Below are positions 1 to 6,827 of a DNA stretch of 10,799 bases, piece by piece. The notes below the pieces were generated by a model that was given only the letters and a program-made list of their open reading frames with translations, ran no database searches and was not told the DNA's origin. Source of the stretch: CAXSEF01 sp050955025 (GTDB lineage: Bacteria > Pseudomonadota > Alphaproteobacteria > Acetobacterales > Acetobacteraceae). Every line of letters starts with the position of its first letter. The stretch's first letter is position 1. The stretch is taken from positions 1-10,799 of the forward strand of contig JBPBQX010000018.1 in NCBI GenBank assembly GCA_050955025.1, written 5' to 3'. A program made the translations under genes and the position numbers.

Positions 1-942
1 GCCGGCACCGCGGAACGGCTGGGCCGGCCGGACTTCATGGGCCAGGCCTCGATCGCCGCGATCCACCTGTGGGACGCCGCCTGGGACGAGCGCGCCGGCC
101 TGCTGCACCACGAGCTGATCGACGGCCGCGCCGAGGGCGAGGGCACGCTCGACGACTACGCCCTGCTCGCCGAGGGCGCGCTGGCGCTCGCGCGGGTCAC
201 CGGCGACGCGCAGTGGCACGCACGCGCGGAGCGCCTCGCCGACGCGATGCTGCGCCGGTTCGCGCAGCAGCCAAGCGGCCGCCTCGTGGCCTCCACCGCG
301 CGCGACCTCATCCTGCCGCCGTTCGACACTGGCGACGACGCGCAGCCGTCCGGCACGTCGGCAGCGATCGACGTGCTGCTGCGCCTCGACGGAGCGGACG
401 ACGCAGCCGCCGCGGCGCGGGCCGCCTCCTGGATCAGCGGCGCGGTGGCGGCGCGCCCGGACGCGTGGCCGTCCGCGATCCTGGCGATGGCGCAGGGCCG
501 CGCGAGGCTGCTGCGCCAGCCCGGAACACAGTCCGCCGCATCGCAGGCGCAGCCGTCCGGCCCTGCGTTCGCGTTGCCGGATACCGCAGCGCACGTCCAC
601 GTCGAGGCCGCGCTGCACGGGCACGATGGCGCCGAGGAGCTTGCGGTCACGCTGCGCATCGACCCGGGCTACCACGTCAACGCCAACCCGGCGTCCTCGG
701 CGGAGCTGGTCGCGACCACGCTGCACGTCGCGGGCCTCGGCAACACGGCCGTGCGCTATCCGGCGGCGGTGGCGCTGCACCCGAGCTTCACGCCGGCAAC
801 GCTGGATGTTTTCGAGGGAACGACGGTGCTCACCGCGACCCTGCCAACTGCGGAGCCGGTATCCGGCAGCGTGGACGTGCAGGCCTGCACCATGACGCTG
901 TGCCTGCCGCCCGCCACGCTGGCGTTCACGACGAAGCCCTAA
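1..942 (+). CDS. DUF255/YyaL-like thioredoxin-domain protein with C-terminal DsbC-like domain, 5'-truncated by the window
   Basis: The reading frame is open from base 1, so the gene begins upstream; 313 residues are visible and the ATG at 37 is only an internal Met. Visible residues 1 to about 170 resemble the C-terminal (alpha/alpha)6-barrel-like half of DUF255/YyaL (SPATA20-like) proteins: the EGTLDDYALLAEGAL block near residue 47 and the QPSGTSAAIDVLLRL block near 115 match that family. Residues about 198-311 look like the DsbC/DsbD N-terminal immunoglobulin-like domain: GYHVNANPAS near 223, then a CX4C pair (C296 and C301) in QACTMTLCLPP. In DsbD-type proteins such a domain hands electrons to periplasmic partners. 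The N-terminal thioredoxin-like domain expected for DUF255 proteins would lie off the window. The join of the two domains is seen directly; a redox or thiol role is inferred. The stop TAA is followed at once by a structured repeat. Confidence 0.8.
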   Translation, partial: AGTAERLGRPDFMGQASIAAIHLWDAAWDERAGLLHHELIDGRAEGEGTLDDYALLAEGALALARVTGDAQWHARAERLADAMLRRFAQQPSGRLVASTARDLILPPFDTGDDAQPSGTSAAIDVLLRLDGADDAAAAARAASWISGAVAARPDAWPSAILAMAQGRARLLRQPGTQSAASQAQPSGPAFALPDTAAHVHVEAALHGHDGAEELAVTLRIDPGYHVNANPASSAELVATTLHVAGLGNTAVRYPAAVALHPSFTPATLDVFEGTTVLTATLPTAEPVSGSVDVQACTMTLCLPPATLAFTTKP

Positions 943-1087
943 GGAAGAAAGCAAGGCCGGGCTCTGCCCGGACCCGCCAAAGGCCAGGGGCCTTTGGAAA
1001 CCCATCCCTTAAGCAAGTGGTTTCCAAAGGCGAGCCTTAGGCAGAGTCCAGAGGCAGAGCCTCTGGCCTTCCTCCTCGCGGCCGGGC
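943..1087 (+). repeat. Structured intergenic repeat, copy A
   Basis: This element fills the gap between two convergent stop codons. Hairpins in order: CCGGGC/GCCCGG (957-962 with 966-971, loop TCT); CCAAAGGCC/GGCCTTTGG (977-985 with 989-997); CCTTTGGAAACC/GGTTTCCAAAGG (991-1002 with 1019-1030, CTTAAG in the loop); CCAGAGGC/GCCTCTGG (1048-1055 with 1059-1066). The second and third share one strand, so they are mutually exclusive. Possible closing arms are GGAAG at 943 and CTTCC at 1068. A second copy with the same order of stems lies at 5711-5850. Its position suggests a bidirectional transcription stop, but there is no T-tract. It could instead be a non-autonomous mobile element (MITE- or REP-like). 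Confidence 0.8.
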
Positions 1088-1750
1088 TCAGCCCGCCGCG
1101 TCGGACTCCGCCTTCGCACGGCGGGCGCGGCGCGGCGCCGCGCGCACCGGCGCCTGGGTCTCCTCGGGCGCCGGTGCCTCGATCGCCGCGGGCTCCTCGT
1201 GCATCGCCTCGTCGTGCACCTCGCTCGGCGCCGGCGCCTTGGCCTTGCCGCGCGCGGCCTTGGCGGCAGGTTTCGCGGCGCGCGGCTTGGCAGCGGCGCG
1301 CTTCGGCGCTTCCGGCTTCGCGGCCTCGGGCTTCGCGGCGGCAGCCTTGGCGGCGGGGCGTGCCGCCTTGCGCGCGGGCGCGGCGGCCGGCGCGGGCGCG
1401 GCCTCCTTCGCGCTCGCGGCGCGCGGCGCGGGCTTCCTGGCGCGTGCCGCGGGCTTTTCCGTCGCCTTGCCGTTGGCGGTGCGCGACGCTGCGGCCTTGG
1501 GGGCCTTGGCCGGCTCCGCGGCGGCGGTGCGGGCCGAGCGCGCGGCGCTCGCGGCCTTCGTCTTGGCGCGCGCGGCCATGATCTTGGCGCGCTCCTTGCG
1601 CACCTTCAGCTCGTCGCGGATCATCGCCAGCGCCGCCTTGGCGACCGACGCCTGCATCGCCTCCGGGATCTCCTCGATCGCCGCGAGGAACGCGCGGCTC
1701 ACCGGCTTGGCACCGCGGGGCGAACGGGTGGACGTGTCTGCTTTGGCCAT
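1088..1750 (-). CDS. Histone H1-like Lys/Ala/Pro-rich protein
   Basis: The protein has 220 residues from the ATG at 1750, which begins MAKADTSTRSPRG and has an AGGGAG-type ribosome site about 13 bases upstream. An in-frame ATG at 1810 would add 20 residues with no family character. Residues 18-62 form an ordinary, probably helical segment (SRAFLAAIEEIPEAM to RDELKVRKERAKIM). Residues 64-173 are a low-complexity tail of KAA, KP and RA units like the tails of bacterial H1-like and AlgP/PhaF-type proteins. An acidic patch (about 177-198) and a short Arg-rich stretch (203-213) follow. A nucleoid or polyanion-binding role is inferred from composition only. The N-terminal segment is not one I can name. 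A phasin-like granule protein with a DNA-binding tail is an alternative. Confidence 0.72.
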   Translation of the reverse strand: MAKADTSTRSPRGAKPVSRAFLAAIEEIPEAMQASVAKAALAMIRDELKVRKERAKIMAARAKTKAASAARSARTAAAEPAKAPKAAASRTANGKATEKPAARARKPAPRAASAKEAAPAPAAAPARKAARPAAKAAAAKPEAAKPEAPKRAAAKPRAAKPAAKAARGKAKAPAPSEVHDEAMHEEPAAIEAPAPEETQAPVRAAPRRARRAKAESDAAG

Positions 1751-1854
1751 GGCGTCGTGGCAACTCCCTGTTTCTCGCAATGGCGTCACGCCAGCGAATC
1801 GGGACCGCATGTACCACGGCTCCCTGCGTCATGAGCAGGTGCGGCACACCATCC

Positions 1855-1860
1855 CGTCAA
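1855..1860 (-). promoter_or_regulatory. Possible -35 box for the histone-like gene
   Basis: On the minus strand the six bases read TTGACG (5 of 6 to the sigma70 consensus). They are followed after 18 bases by GCTCAT, a weak -10 match, about 75 bases before the ATG at 1750. This would let the histone-like gene be transcribed apart from the protease upstream of it. It is a consensus match only. Confidence 0.25.
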
Positions 1861-1876
1861 GTATTTCCCGCACGAA

Positions 1877-1908
1877 TCGCGCGCGCACACGACACTGCGC
1901 ACGCGCGA
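1877..1908 (-). terminator. GC-only hairpin just after the protease stop
   Basis: TCGCGCG (1877-1883) pairs with CGCGCGA (1902-1908) across an 18-base loop, five bases past the protease stop codon on the minus strand. There is no T-tract, so termination is uncertain. It may act as a 3' stabilising hairpin or be fortuitous in such GC-rich sequence. Confidence 0.25.
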
Positions 1909-1912
1909 CGCG

Positions 1913-4516
1913 TCACAGGAACAGCTGCGTCGACGCGGCCGCGACGTGCAGCAGCGACAATTGCGTACCGTCCGGTAGCGAAATGATCGTCGCGTTTCCG
2001 GTTGCGGTCGCATGCAGCGACGCGTCCGCCGCGGCGGCACTTCCGTAGCCCTGCAGCATCAGATGGTCCTGCCCGGGCCGGAAATCGGTGATCACGCTCC
2101 GGCCGCCCGCGCCGCCGTCGACGAACACGAACAGGTTCGCCTCGCCCGCGCCGCCGGACAGCGTGGCGTTGCCGCGCCCCGCATACACGATGTCGGCACC
2201 GGAGCCGCCGAGGATCGTGTCGTCGCCGGAACCTGCGAAGAACGTGTGCGCGCCGGACCCCGTGCTGGCATCCAGCGTGTCGCTGCCGGCGCCGGCCACC
2301 ACCAGGTCCGAGCCGTCCCCGCCCAGCGTGGCCAGCGTGCCCGCGCCCGCCATCACCAGGCTGAACCCCGACCCCGTGGTCACGGTGCTGTCGGCGCCCG
2401 CGTAGTACGCCCCGCCGCCCGCCGACGCCCAGATCGTGTCGGCGCCGTGCCCGATCACCGTGGCCGCGCCGCTGCCGCCGACGAAGCTCGATCCCTGCCC
2501 GGTGAAGAACACCGTGTCGCCCGCGCCGCCGTATACCGTCGACGCGCCCGCACCGCCGACCACGGTGCTGCCCGCCGACATGTCCGCGACGTCGAGCGTC
2601 GCCGACTGCGCATACACCAGCGCTCCGGGACCGGCGACGCCGACATGCACCACGCCCGCGCCGGCCATCACCGTGTCGCGCCCGTGCAGCGACACGGCGT
2701 CCGCGCCGACCGCGTGCGGCTGCAGGTCGACCAGCGACGCGCCGGTGCCGGTGGCGATCACGGTGGCACCCCGCCCCGCCGTCAGCACGTCCGCGCCGTT
2801 GCCGCCGGCGATCGTGCACGGCCCCTCGCCGCCGGTGATCGTGCACGCGCCCGCCTGCGCCGCGACGACGGAAACCGGCGCCTCGACACCCGCGAAGCTC
2901 GCGCTCGTCAGCCCGCCGAGCACATGCACCGCGACGCCGTCCAGCGTGCCGTCGCCGCCGTCGAGATCGAGCGCCGTGGCACCGGTCATGTCGCCCGCGA
3001 CGATCAGCGCCGTGCCGCCGCCCACCACGCGGCGCGACGCGTCCGCGAGCGCGAGCTGCGCGAACTCCGGCGTGTACACCAGCGGCGACGCCCCGGCGTC
3101 GCCGTCGAGCCGCAGCGACCAGCCCGAAAGCATGCCGGCGTCGCGTCCCGCCGCGTCCTGCACCTCGAGGTGCCACGTGCCCTGCGCCGACTCGCCGCGG
3201 AAGGCGTTGGAGTCGACGGTGAGGCCGGAGATTGTGCGCCCGCCCGTGCCGTCCGCGCCGCCCGCGAATCCCGCGCGGTCCAGCAGCACCGAGCGCGTGC
3301 CGTCCGGCGACACCAGCACGAGCCGCGCATCCGCCACCGGCAGCGACGCCCCGCCGAGCGTGACCTCCGCATGCTGCACCCGCAGCGCGCCGGAAACGGT
3401 TGCGGTGAGATCCGTCACGCCTGCGCCGATCGCGCCGCCCGCCCCGCTGGCGCCCGCGACCGCCTGGTTCGCCGTGGTGGAGCGCGCGGTCCAGGCACGC
3501 GCGATCTGCACCGCCGTCTCCGCGTCCACCGCGCCGAAGCCGACGTCGTCGGAGAAATGCCGCCCGCCGCCGTTCCAGTCCGTCGCGCCGTTGGTGACCG
3601 CGCCGCCGGCTGCGGCCTGCGGCATGTAGGCGGCGTCCGCGAGGATCTCCTGCACGTCGCGCCAGCCGAGGCCCGGGTTGGCCTGCAGCATCATCGCGAC
3701 GATGCCGCTGACCTCGGGCGCCGCGTACGACGTGCCGGACACGCTCGCAGCCCCCCCGCCCGGCGTGGTGGTCAGCACGTCCGTGGCGTCCGCCGCGACC
3801 AGCAGCCCCGCGCCGCGCGTGGAGAACGCCGACACCGCGCCGCTCGCGTCGATGCCGGCCACCGCGATCACGCGCGGGTCGCCTGCGATCGCGTGCAGCC
3901 CGAGGTCGTCGCCGTCCGCGCGGTCGTTGCCGCCGGCGAACACGATCGTGGCGCCGAGCCCGCCGCGCCCGCTCGTCACCGCGCCGGCCACCGCCGCCGA
4001 CCAGCCCGCGAGCACCGGGCTGCCCGCGACATCCGCGGCACCCGCCGCCACGCTCCACGACGCGTTCACCACGTCCGACACCCCGGCGGCGTACGCCAGC
4101 CCCTGCGCCAGCGCCGCGAGGTCGGTCGCCGCCCCGAACGACTCGCGGATGCCCACCAGCGTCGCGCCGGGCGCCACGCCGACCGGCCCGTTCGCCCCGG
4201 CAGCCCCGCCGAGGTCGCCCGCGGTGGTGGTGCCGTGCGACGCGCCCGCCGCCTCGGTGATCGCGGTCACCCCGCCCGCCACGCCGCCATCCGCGAACGA
4301 GCGCGACAGCGCCAGGTCGAGCTGCCCGGACAGCGCGGGATCGGCCACGTCGAACCCGTCGTCGATCAGCGAGACCGTCACGCCCGCCCCGTCCGCCCAC
4401 GCCCAGGCCTCCGCGACGTTCGCCCCGCCGCCCGCGCCCGTCGCGTAGTCGTGCGACGCGAGCTGCGTCTCCATCGCGATCCAGGAGGCGTCGGCGGCGG
4501 TGGGCTGGATCGGCAT
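1913..4516 (-). CDS. Subtilisin-family (S8) serine protease with P domain and RTX-like C-terminal repeats, probable type I secretion substrate
   Basis: This 867-residue protein has three parts. Residues about 40-340 are an S8 catalytic domain: Asp52 in VSLIDDG, His94 in SHGTTTAG, the oxyanion Asn197 in FAGGND, and the nucleophile Ser263 in SGTSYAAPE. Residues about 365-470 match a kexin-type P domain, ending GMLSGWSLRL, with PDGTRSVLLD and GTWHLEV before it. Residues about 555-800 are Gly/Asp-rich RTX-like repeats (GGNGADVL, GGDGSDLV, AGSGDDTILGGSGAD), followed by VITDFRPGQDHLML, the usual tail of RTX proteins that leave by type I secretion. There is no signal peptide, which fits that route. 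The ATG at 4516 has AGG seven bases upstream. Only about 40 residues precede the catalytic core, so no classical inhibitory propeptide is visible. Cys558 and Cys567 are the only cysteines. No ABC exporter or membrane fusion protein is in the window. The natural substrate cannot be told. Confidence 0.9.
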   Translation of the reverse strand: MPIQPTAADASWIAMETQLASHDYATGAGGGANVAEAWAWADGAGVTVSLIDDGFDVADPALSGQLDLALSRSFADGGVAGGVTAITEAAGASHGTTTAGDLGGAAGANGPVGVAPGATLVGIRESFGAATDLAALAQGLAYAAGVSDVVNASWSVAAGAADVAGSPVLAGWSAAVAGAVTSGRGGLGATIVFAGGNDRADGDDLGLHAIAGDPRVIAVAGIDASGAVSAFSTRGAGLLVAADATDVLTTTPGGGAASVSGTSYAAPEVSGIVAMMLQANPGLGWRDVQEILADAAYMPQAAAGGAVTNGATDWNGGGRHFSDDVGFGAVDAETAVQIARAWTARSTTANQAVAGASGAGGAIGAGVTDLTATVSGALRVQHAEVTLGGASLPVADARLVLVSPDGTRSVLLDRAGFAGGADGTGGRTISGLTVDSNAFRGESAQGTWHLEVQDAAGRDAGMLSGWSLRLDGDAGASPLVYTPEFAQLALADASRRVVGGGTALIVAGDMTGATALDLDGGDGTLDGVAVHVLGGLTSASFAGVEAPVSVVAAQAGACTITGGEGPCTIAGGNGADVLTAGRGATVIATGTGASLVDLQPHAVGADAVSLHGRDTVMAGAGVVHVGVAGPGALVYAQSATLDVADMSAGSTVVGGAGASTVYGGAGDTVFFTGQGSSFVGGSGAATVIGHGADTIWASAGGGAYYAGADSTVTTGSGFSLVMAGAGTLATLGGDGSDLVVAGAGSDTLDASTGSGAHTFFAGSGDDTILGGSGADIVYAGRGNATLSGGAGEANLFVFVDGGAGGRSVITDFRPGQDHLMLQGYGSAAAADASLHATATGNATIISLPDGTQLSLLHVAAASTQLFL

Positions 4517-4798
4517 GCGTTAACCTGTTCAAACAGGGCGTGGATCGACCGACCGGGAACGGGAGCGCCACAGGCGGGGTCGGTCGGTGCTGGCGGGTGC
4601 GTGCCGCGAAGGCCGCGCGGGGATCAGGAGGGCCGGGGCCGGATCAGCCGGAGCGTGGCGGTGCCATGGAGCAGGTCCTTGCGGCGGCGTCGCCCGGGCG
4701 ACGACAAGGGCGATTGCGAGGTCCTGCCGGCATTCTTGCCAGCGCGTCCGGTGAGCAAGAGATTAACCGATCCGTTAACGAGTGGGAAGCTTTTTGAG
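4517..4798. promoter_or_regulatory. Divergent intergenic control region between protease and permease genes
   Basis: These 282 bases separate divergent start codons and hold several inverted repeats. CCTGTT/AACAGG (4524-4537) covers the ribosome site of the protease. CGACCGACC/GGTCGGTCG (4546-4554 with 4578-4586) has a 23-base loop. CGTCGCCCGGGCGACG (4688-4703) is a perfect 16-bp palindrome. TTAAC-N-GATC-N-GTTAA (4763-4778) lies in a small A/T-rich pocket. A possible permease promoter is TTGCCA (4736-4741) with GATTAA (4761-4766) at a long 19-base spacing, which would put the last palindrome over the -10 region. No convincing gene is seen here. The sites are read from sequence; their function is inferred. 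Confidence 0.4.
4763..4778. promoter_or_regulatory. Imperfect palindrome upstream of the first permease gene, candidate operator
   Basis: TTAAC and GTTAA form 5-bp arms around a central GATC, with one mismatched base on each side of the centre. It ends 20 bases before the permease ATG and is unusually A/T-rich for this sequence. A repressor bound here could block initiation. No regulator can be assigned. Confidence 0.35.
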
Positions 4799-5710
4799 AT
4801 GCGTTCCGCCACCTTTCTGCTCGCGATGATTGTGGCTGCCAGCCTTGCCGCACCCTGGTACGCCGCCCGCGTGTCCGGCACCGACCCGTTCCGCTCCACT
4901 CCCGCCGGCCACGTCGCCGGCCCGGGCTCGCCCGCGCTGCTCGCCGTGCAGGACGGCGGCCTCGGCGTGGTGCCGGTCGGCCCCGGCTGGCGCGGCGCCT
5001 TCCTGCTCGGCGCCGACTCCCAGGGCCGCGACGTGGCGGCGCGCCTGCTCTACGGCGGCCGCGCCTCGCTGCTGGTCTCGGGCGGCGCCACGCTGCTGTG
5101 CATGGCGGCCGCCACGCTGCTCGGCCTGCTCGCCGGCTTCGCGGGCGGCTGGGTCGACGCCCTGCTGGCCCGCACGCTGGACCTGCTGTGGGCGTTCCCG
5201 GTGTTCCTGCTGGCGATCTCGCTCGCCGTGGTCTCGCTGCAGGGCGGCCTGTCGCTCGGCCCGCTGCACGTCGCGCCGGACAGCCTGCTCCTGCCCACCC
5301 TGATCATCGCCGTCGCCTACGTCCCCTACGTCGCCCGCCCCGTGCGCGCCCAGGTCCTCGCCCTCTCGCGCGCCGAGTTCGTCACCGCCGCCCGCGTCGG
5401 CGGCGCCACTCCGGGGCGCATCCTGGCGCGCGAGCTTCTGCCCGGCGTGGTCCCGACCCTGCTCGCCTTCGCGCCGCTGGTCCTGGCCATCAGCCTGCTC
5501 ACCGAGTCCGCGCTCTCCTTCCTCGGCATCGGCGTGCAGCCCCCCTCCGCGAGCTGGGGCAGCCTGATCCACGAGGGCCTCGACCTGCTGTTCCTGCGCC
5601 CGCTGGTGGCGATCCTGCCGGGCCTGGCGATCGGCCTCACCGTGCTGTCGCTGAACCTGCTGGCCGAGGCGCTGCAGGCCCGCACCGACCCGCGAAGGAC
5701 CGTGCCGTGA
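4799..5710 (+). CDS. ABC transporter permease, DppC/OppC (peptide/nickel) type
   Basis: This 303-residue inner-membrane protein is one half of the channel of a peptide, nickel or opine-type ABC importer. It starts MRSATFLLAMIVAASLAAPW with an N-terminal membrane segment. The LGADSQGRDVAARLLYGGRAS block (about 70-90) is the usual DppC signature (LGTDxLGRD...). The EAA loop that contacts the ATPase is EFVTAARVGGATPGRILARE (193-212). LTESALSFLGIGVQPPSASWG (234-254) and the C-terminal NLLAEALQARTDPR are also typical. About six hydrophobic segments are visible. The start at 4799 follows GTGGGAAGC about ten bases upstream and fits family length; the open frame further upstream lies antisense to the protease and is not coding. 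The stop TGA overlaps an ATG (TGATG), see the small ORF at 5710. No ATPase or binding protein lies in the window, so the substrate is unknown. Confidence 0.9.
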   Translation: MRSATFLLAMIVAASLAAPWYAARVSGTDPFRSTPAGHVAGPGSPALLAVQDGGLGVVPVGPGWRGAFLLGADSQGRDVAARLLYGGRASLLVSGGATLLCMAAATLLGLLAGFAGGWVDALLARTLDLLWAFPVFLLAISLAVVSLQGGLSLGPLHVAPDSLLLPTLIIAVAYVPYVARPVRAQVLALSRAEFVTAARVGGATPGRILARELLPGVVPTLLAFAPLVLAISLLTESALSFLGIGVQPPSASWGSLIHEGLDLLFLRPLVAILPGLAIGLTVLSLNLLAEALQARTDPRRTVP

Positions 5711-5865
5711 TGTACGGGAAGGCAAGATCGGGCTCTGCCCGAACCCGCAAAGGGCCGGGAGGCCCTTTGATCCCTTTACTTAAGAAAAGGATTTCAAAGG
5801 CGAGCCTTTGGCGGAGTTTGAGGCGGAGCCTCAACCTTGCTTCCTTCCCTTGTGCCGCCCCATGA
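5710..5865 (+). CDS. Candidate 51-residue bridging ORF through the repeat
   Basis: The ATG shares its A with the TGA of the upstream permease (TGATG) and its own TGA overlaps the ATG of the next permease (ATGA). The frame therefore runs unbroken across the folded repeat and would couple translation of both permeases. The peptide starts MYGKARSGSARTRKG and ends NLASFPCAAP; it is very basic, with no membrane segment or known motif. Copy A of the repeat encodes a related string (KKARPGSARTRQRPG) but meets a stop at 1040. The ORF may matter as a ribosome path and not as a protein, or may be chance. The overlap at both ends is seen directly; translation is not shown. Confidence 0.35.
   Translation: MYGKARSGSARTRKGPGGPLIPLLKKRISKASLWRSLRRSLNLASFPCAAP
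5711..5850 (+). repeat. Structured intergenic repeat, copy B, inside the permease operon
   Basis: The stems follow the same order as copy A at 943-1087. TCGGGC/GCCCGA (5728-5733 with 5737-5742, loop TCT). CAAAGGGCC/GGCCCTTTG (5748-5756 with 5761-5769). CCTTTGATCC with GGATTTCAAAGG (5764-5773 with 5789-5800, two extra T, CTTAAG in the loop). TTGAGGC/GCCTCAA (5818-5824 with 5828-5834, loop GGA). A closing helix of GGAAGGCAAG (5717-5726) with CTTGCTTCC (5836-5844, one bulge) joins the ends. Bases that differ from copy A in the first and last stems change in pairs, so pairing is kept. The element lies between two co-directional permease genes and its right end is about 17 bases from the second start codon. 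Confidence 0.8.
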
Positions 5866-6827
5866 CCGCTGCCCTCCTGCGCCGCCTGCTGCAGGCCGTC
5901 GCCGTCGTCCTGGCGCTCAGCGTCGTGGTGTTCCTGATCTTCTTCGCGACCCCTGGCGCCGACCCGGCCGCGCGCCTGGCCGGCCGCGGCGCCTCGCCGG
6001 AAACGCTGGCCGCCGTGCGGCACGGCTTCGCGCTCGACCGCCCGCTGCCCGTGCAGTACGGCCTGATGATGCGCCACCTGTTCGTGGACCGCGACCTCGC
6101 CTCCTTCGTCAACCGCGGCCAGCTCGTGATCCCCACGCTGCTCGCCGCCGCCCCGGTGACGCTGGCGCTGGTGGGCGGCGCGGCGGTGCTGTGGATCGCC
6201 GGCGCGCTCGCCATCGCCCTGCCCTCCGCCGCCCGCCCCGGCGGGGTCGCCGACCGCGTGCTCGGCGGCCTCGGCCTCGTGGCGCTGTCCGTCCCGGTGT
6301 TCTGGCTCGGCGAGGTCACGACCCTCGTGGCGCAGGGCCCGCTGCACCGCACGCTGTTCGCCTGGGTGCCGCCCGCGGGCGTGTCGCCGCACGGCCTCCT
6401 CGCCTGGATCGCGACCCTGGCGCTGCCCTGCGCCACGCTGGCCGCCTCCTACGCCGGCCTCTACGGCCGCGTGCTGCGCGCCAGCCTGATCGAGTCCTGG
6501 GGCGCCGACCACGTCCGCACCGCCCGCGCCAAGGGCATCCCCGAGCGCCAGGTCGTGCTGCGCCACGTGCTGCGCTGCTCGCTGGCCACCGGGGTCGCGC
6601 TGTTCGGCCTGGACTTCGGCGCGCTGGTCGGCGGGGGCACCGTGCTGACCGAGCTGGTGTTCGACCTGCACGGCGTCGGCCGCCTCACCTACGACGCCAT
6701 GACCCAGTTCGACCTGCCGATGATCCTCGCCACCGTGACCTACGCCTCGGTGTTCGTGGTCGCCGCCAGCGCCGCCGTGGACATGGCCTACCTGGCGCTC
6801 GACCCCAGGCTGCGCGACCCGAGATAG
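5862..6827 (+). CDS. ABC transporter permease, DppB/OppB (peptide/nickel) type
   Basis: This 321-residue partner permease starts MTAALLRRLLQAVAVVLALS with the expected first membrane helix. Family marks are FALDRPLPVQYGLMMRHL (about 56-73), LSVPVFWLGE (142-151), and the EAA loop DHVRTARAKGIPERQVVLRH (216-235). LTELVFDLHGVGRLTYDAM (262-280) and the terminal YLALDPRLRDP complete the pattern. The ATG at 5862 is chosen because the family starts here; a TTG at 5808 would add residues encoded by the repeat. There is no Shine-Dalgarno sequence before 5862; the ATG overlaps the stop of the small ORF at 5710-5865, so re-initiation is a possible way of starting. In most relatives this B-type permease precedes the C-type; here the order is reversed. 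The substrate is unknown without the binding protein. Confidence 0.9.
   Translation: MTAALLRRLLQAVAVVLALSVVVFLIFFATPGADPAARLAGRGASPETLAAVRHGFALDRPLPVQYGLMMRHLFVDRDLASFVNRGQLVIPTLLAAAPVTLALVGGAAVLWIAGALAIALPSAARPGGVADRVLGGLGLVALSVPVFWLGEVTTLVAQGPLHRTLFAWVPPAGVSPHGLLAWIATLALPCATLAASYAGLYGRVLRASLIESWGADHVRTARAKGIPERQVVLRHVLRCSLATGVALFGLDFGALVGGGTVLTELVFDLHGVGRLTYDAMTQFDLPMILATVTYASVFVVAASAAVDMAYLALDPRLRDPR

Noticed and set aside
1239..2048. Ala-rich plus-strand ORF opposite the histone-like gene
   Set aside because: It is the antisense reading of a Lys/Ala-rich gene and runs on into the protease end; it has no recognisable motif.
1999..2850. Possible DNA-level tandem repeat array in the protease gene
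   Set aside because: The periodicity is that of Gly/Asp-rich RTX-like coding repeats, with no identical repeat units at DNA level.
1857..4571. Second minus-strand frame over the protease
   Set aside because: The translation is almost only Arg, Gly and Ala, typical of a shifted reading of GC-rich coding DNA.
4540..4797. 85-codon ORF in the divergent intergenic region
   Set aside because: No family resemblance, no ribosome site, and it runs across palindromes and the likely permease promoter.
2012..4798. Long plus-strand open frame antisense to the protease and joined to the first permease
   Set aside because: It is Arg/Ala/His-rich, matches no family, and lies opposite a gene with clear catalytic motifs. 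Open antisense frames are expected at this GC content.
5808..5861. TTG start for the second permease
   Set aside because: The 18 extra residues come from the repeat and the family N-terminus fits the ATG at 5862.
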